A stretch of DNA of 9,647 nucleotides from Calditrichia bacterium (lineage in GTDB: Bacteria; Calditrichota; Calditrichia; JAJRVZ01), in NCBI GenBank assembly GCA_030634505.1, contig DAOWAQ010000050.1, positions 1-9,647 of the forward strand, given 5' to 3'. Of this stretch, positions 7,575 through 9,647 are shown piece by piece. Each line of letters starts with the position of its first letter. Position 1 is the stretch's first letter. The notes under the pieces are model-generated. The model saw only the letters and a program-made list of their open reading frames with translations. It was not told the DNA's origin and searched no databases. Both the position numbers and the translations under genes were made by a program.

Positions 7575-8771
7575 TTATTGTACCTTTTTTAATGCTTGTG
7601 AAAGATCGTCTTTCAAATCATTTCTGTCTTCGATGCCGACTGCGAGTCTTACAAATCCTTCTGATATGCCTACACTTTCCAAATCTTCAGGAGAATAAGT
7701 AGAATGTGTCATAGAGCCCGGATGCTCGATCAACGAATCCACATCACCCAGACTTACTGCCAGTGTAAACAATTTTACCGAGTTCATTAATTTTTCCCCG
7801 GCTTTTCTACCCCCTTTTATTTCAAATGAGATTACTCCGCCAAAACCGGTCATTTGCTTTTTTGCAAGTTCATGTTGCGGATGTGTCGTTAAACCCGGAT
7901 ACCAAACCTGTTTCACCTTTGGATGAAAGTTTAAAAACTTGGCTATTTCCATTGCGTTCTCTTCATGCTTATCCATACGCAAAGCCAGGGTTTTTAGTCC
8001 TCGTAAAAGTAACCAGGCATTCAAAGGGCTAATAATTCCACCAAAATCACGTAAAATCTCACCGCGCAACCTATCAATATATTCCCTTTTCCCGACAACC
8101 AATCCGGCAACTGTATCACCATGACCGCCAATATATTTAGTGGCAGAATGCACTACAATATCCGCTCCAAGATTTAATGGTCTTTGATGATACGGTGTGG
8201 GCAGTGTATTATCAACAACTAAAGGAATTTTATGTTTTTTTGCGATTTTAGCACATTCTGCGATATCGATTAGAGTTAGAGTTGGATTAGCCGGAGTTTC
8301 AATATAAATACAGGTAGTGTTTTCATCAATATTTTTTTCAAAATTTTCTAAAATAGTACCATCAATTTCTTTAACAGTAATACCATATTGTGGCAGAGTA
8401 ATCATGAATAAATTATGCGTTCCGCCATACAATACATTACTTGAAAGAACATTATTTCCCGATTTGCATAATGATAAAATCACAGAAGAAATTGCTGCCA
8501 TCCCTGAACCAAAGGCCAGTGAAGCTTCTCCCTGTTCTAAAAACGCGACTTCTTTTTCTAGTGCCGTTTGTGTGGGATTCCCAATTCTGGAATAGACGTA
8601 ACCTTCCTGTTCACCTGCAAAAATATCAGCGCCATGTTTGGCATTTTTAAAAGCGAAAGTAGAACTTTGATAAATAGGTGTTGAAATTGCACCGGTAGCA
8701 GGATCAACTCCTCCACTTCCATGTACGCATAGAGTTGAAAAATGTGCTTTTTTTAAATCAATACGTGACAT
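7575..8771 (-). CDS. PLP-dependent trans-sulfuration enzyme, methionine gamma-lyase-like
   Basis: The protein has 398 residues, full length for the Cys/Met metabolism PLP family. The catalytic features are present: Tyr60 and Arg62 in YSRIGNPT, the phosphate-binding GSGMAA (88-93), Tyr115, Asp187 in VVDNT, the Schiff-base Lys212 in HSATKYIGG, Ser340 in AVSLGD, and the carboxylate-binding Arg375 in FVRLAVGIED. Relative to Pseudomonas putida methionine gamma-lyase, early catalytic residues are offset by one, but the characteristic Cys116 is Gly117 here (LYGGT). Methionine gamma-lyase, cystathionine gamma-lyase and cystathionine gamma-synthase therefore all remain possible; overall resemblance favours the first. 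By family, the cytoplasmic tetramer cleaves or forms bonds at the gamma carbon of sulfur amino acids. The start ATG is supported by GGAG at 8778-8781, six bases upstream. ubiE follows on the same strand. Confidence 0.88.
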   Translation of the reverse strand: MSRIDLKKAHFSTLCVHGSGGVDPATGAISTPIYQSSTFAFKNAKHGADIFAGEQEGYVYSRIGNPTQTALEKEVAFLEQGEASLAFGSGMAAISSVILSLCKSGNNVLSSNVLYGGTHNLFMITLPQYGITVKEIDGTILENFEKNIDENTTCIYIETPANPTLTLIDIAECAKIAKKHKIPLVVDNTLPTPYHQRPLNLGADIVVHSATKYIGGHGDTVAGLVVGKREYIDRLRGEILRDFGGIISPLNAWLLLRGLKTLALRMDKHEENAMEIAKFLNFHPKVKQVWYPGLTTHPQHELAKKQMTGFGGVISFEIKGGRKAGEKLMNSVKLFTLAVSLGDVDSLIEHPGSMTHSTYSPEDLESVGISEGFVRLAVGIEDRNDLKDDLSQALKKVQ

Positions 8772-8812
8772 ATATTACTCCAAAAATAAAGATGAGATTT
8801 TAAAACTTATAT

Positions 8813-8818
8813 ATTATA
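8813..8818 (-). promoter_or_regulatory. Possible -10 element for the PLP-enzyme gene
   Basis: On the minus strand the sequence reads TATAAT about 41 bases upstream of the ATG at 8771. No recognisable -35 hexamer stands 16-18 bases further up, and the region is so AT-rich that a chance match is likely. Confidence 0.2.
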
Positions 8819-8941
8819 TTAATTAAAAATAACTTCTTTTAGAGAGTAATCTAACGAAAGGAAATTACTAATCTTTGATATATTATTCAATTACGATAAC
8901 AGATGAAAATGTGGAAAAATAAAAATATTTTATTCATAATA

Positions 8942-8992
8942 ATTGCTGGATCTCTTCTAAAATAATACACCAATATGTTCTTCGCCAGCAAT
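8942..8992. repeat. 8-bp inverted repeat with 35-base spacer
   Basis: ATTGCTGG (8942-8949) is perfectly complementary to CCAGCAAT (8985-8992). The arms are more GC-rich than their surroundings. No T-tract follows, so it is not a terminator. Whether it marks a small element is not decidable from this copy alone. Confidence 0.4.
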
Positions 8993-9032
8993 GGATACAA
9001 AATACTAGGTGAGAGCCGGAGTTTTTACTTCT

Positions 9033-9119
9033 TTATTTATATTCAATTTCTATTTCGACAAATCTACCACAATCATTATAGGCTAAAATTAACACGATTA
9101 AAACAATTCCCATAAACAT
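9033..9119 (-). CDS. Possible small membrane peptide, perhaps frameshifted
   Basis: From ATG 9117-9119 this frame gives 28 residues: a hydrophobic stretch (MGIVLIVLILAY) followed by a charged tail (VEIEIEYK) and TAA at 9033-9035. The strong ribosome binding site GGAG at 9138-9141 instead serves an ATG at 9128-9130, whose frame stops after 10 codons. One extra T in the TTTT run just after that ATG would join the two frames into a 32-residue peptide beginning MSVFMFMGIV. This may be a decayed or sequencing-damaged gene, or a chance ORF in AT-rich DNA. I recognise no family. Confidence 0.25.
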   Translation of the reverse strand: MFMGIVLIVLILAYNDCGRFVEIEIEYK

Positions 9120-9137
9120 AAAACACTCATTTAATTA

Positions 9138-9141
9138 CTCC
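9138..9141 (-). promoter_or_regulatory. Strong ribosome binding site ahead of the small ORF
   Basis: The minus strand reads GGAGTAAT here, the same 8-mer that precedes the PLP-enzyme start (GGAG at 8778-8781). It stands seven bases upstream of an ATG (9128-9130). It is the main reason to suspect that a gene exists, or existed, at this spot. Confidence 0.4.
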
Positions 9142-9232
9142 AATTAGTCACAATGATTTTAAACAAATTAAACTAAATTGTTAATCCCACCCCTTATATG
9201 AGAAAGATCATCTTTATGTTTACATAAAAATC

Positions 9233-9523
9233 TCATTTCCTATCAAACCAATAATTAGGTTTTCGATGGTGATGAGCAAATGCAAGTATTAGAATAACAT
9301 TTTCTTGAATCGTATATAATATTTTATAGGGGAATTTATGAACTATATATCGATGAATTTCTTCAACTTCAAATGGTGATATTGTGGGATATTTTTTGAT
9401 TCGTCTTAAAGCGAATTTTATTTCTTTTTCAAATCGAAGTCCTAAACCAGTTTATTCAATTTCATAATATTCTTTTGCTTCATTGAATTCTTGCTGTGCT
9501 ATAGTAGCAATTCTAATTTTCAT
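9233..9523 (-). pseudogene. RelE/ParE-family toxin with in-frame stop codon
   Basis: Starting at ATG 9521-9523 the frame codes for a protein of about 96 residues with the hallmarks of the RelE/ParE toxin superfamily. These are an N-terminal strand and helix with EAKEYYE (15-21), GLGLRFEKEI in the second helix, KFPYKILY, and the C-terminal ILAFAHHHRKPNYW ending in TGA at 9233-9235. Codon 24 is TAA (9452-9454), at a place where relatives often carry Gln, so a single CAA-to-TAA change would explain it. No other damage is seen and no good internal restart follows the stop. By family, such toxins cleave mRNA on the ribosome or poison gyrase; this copy should yield only a 23-residue fragment. Its ATG overlaps the antitoxin stop by one base (TAATG), the usual coupled layout. 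A sequencing error cannot be excluded. Confidence 0.8.
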
Positions 9524-9647
9524 TAAAGGCTTTCTTCAAACATATCTTCAAAAGAAATAGTTTCAAGTTTTCCTTCTTTATAAGCCTGCAACCTTTTTTC
9601 TGCCTCCAATGCCCAAGATTTTTCAATTTCAGGATTTGGTGCATCCA
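9523..9647 (-). CDS. Addiction module antitoxin, partial (N-terminus outside window)
   Basis: Forty codons are visible before TAA at 9523-9525; the start lies beyond the right edge. The pattern PNPEIEKSWALEAEKRL, then AYKEGKLETIS, then FEDMFEESL matches the short putative addiction-module antitoxins (Pfam Unstab_antitox type) that are usually about 70-80 residues long and paired with RelE/ParE toxins. By family, the protein binds and neutralises its toxin through the C-terminal part seen here, and often represses its own operon. The overlap TAATG with the toxin start supports translational coupling. The visible part is undamaged, unlike the toxin. Confidence 0.8.
   Translation of the reverse strand, partial: DAPNPEIEKSWALEAEKRLQAYKEGKLETISFEDMFEESL

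Larger units (their letters stand above)
8772..9232. other. 461-bp gap, mostly non-coding, AT-rich
   Basis: This stretch lies between the PLP-enzyme gene and the toxin remnant. It holds the leader and ribosome binding site of the PLP enzyme, an 8-bp inverted repeat (8942-8992), and a small minus-strand ORF with a strong upstream ribosome binding site (9033-9141). A 20-codon plus-strand frame resembling a signal peptide lies at 8903-8965. A 6-bp hairpin at 9213-9228 has no T-tract. I see no full-size gene, and the pieces are compatible with decayed genes. Confidence 0.6.

Noticed and set aside
8975..9115. 46-codon plus-strand ORF starting at ATG 8975
   Set aside because: It has no ribosome binding site, no recognisable motif and an aromatic-rich AT-driven composition, and it overlaps the more promising minus-strand small ORF.
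9213..9228. Terminator for the toxin-antitoxin module (TTTATG/CATAAA hairpin)
   Set aside because: The stem is all but AT-only and no T-tract follows on either strand, so it is not a credible intrinsic terminator.
1..9647. CRISPR array, integrase or prophage genes
   Set aside because: No regularly spaced direct repeats and no recombinase, transposase or phage structural motifs were seen on either strand.

Overview
The window is AT-rich and carries six recognisable bacterial protein genes, plus a toxin-antitoxin remnant at its right edge. A ClpC-type unfoldase, a UbiE/MenG quinone methyltransferase and AT-rich codon use suggest a bacterium of the FCB (Bacteroidota/Chlorobiota/Ignavibacteria-like) group. 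That assignment is inference from general flavour; no rRNA or other marker is present to fix it.

Left part, plus strand: the C-terminal half of a clpC gene (1-897, 5' end outside the window) ends at a textbook intrinsic terminator (902-928). A 215-residue multi-pass membrane protein of a conserved but functionally unknown family follows (960-1607). It meets the next gene tail to tail, with the two stop codons overlapping.

Centre, minus strand: 1604-6349 is one very long gene (1581 residues) and the most unusual object here. It begins with a long-chain acyl-CoA synthetase-like AMP-forming ligase and continues with about 900 further residues. These include a stretch that reads like a degenerate protein-kinase/APH-type fold, and they end in a GNAT acetyltransferase-like domain. 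Upstream of it, 6350-6805 has no gene but is packed with nested hairpins (6514-6740) resembling a REP- or MITE-type structured repeat.

Right part, minus strand: a PLP-dependent trans-sulfuration enzyme related to methionine gamma-lyase (7575-8771) lies 49 bp upstream of ubiE/menG (6806-7525), and the two may be co-transcribed. One would release volatile sulfur and a 2-oxoacid from sulfur amino acids. The other uses S-adenosylmethionine to methylate demethylmenaquinone, so any functional link is only through methionine/SAM supply.

Beyond this, 8772-9232 is largely non-coding. It holds a small hydrophobic ORF behind a strong ribosome binding site, apparently frameshifted, and an 8-bp inverted repeat. 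The window ends with a type II toxin-antitoxin module: a partial, intact-looking antitoxin (9523-9647) and its RelE/ParE toxin (9233-9523), which has an in-frame TAA at codon 24.
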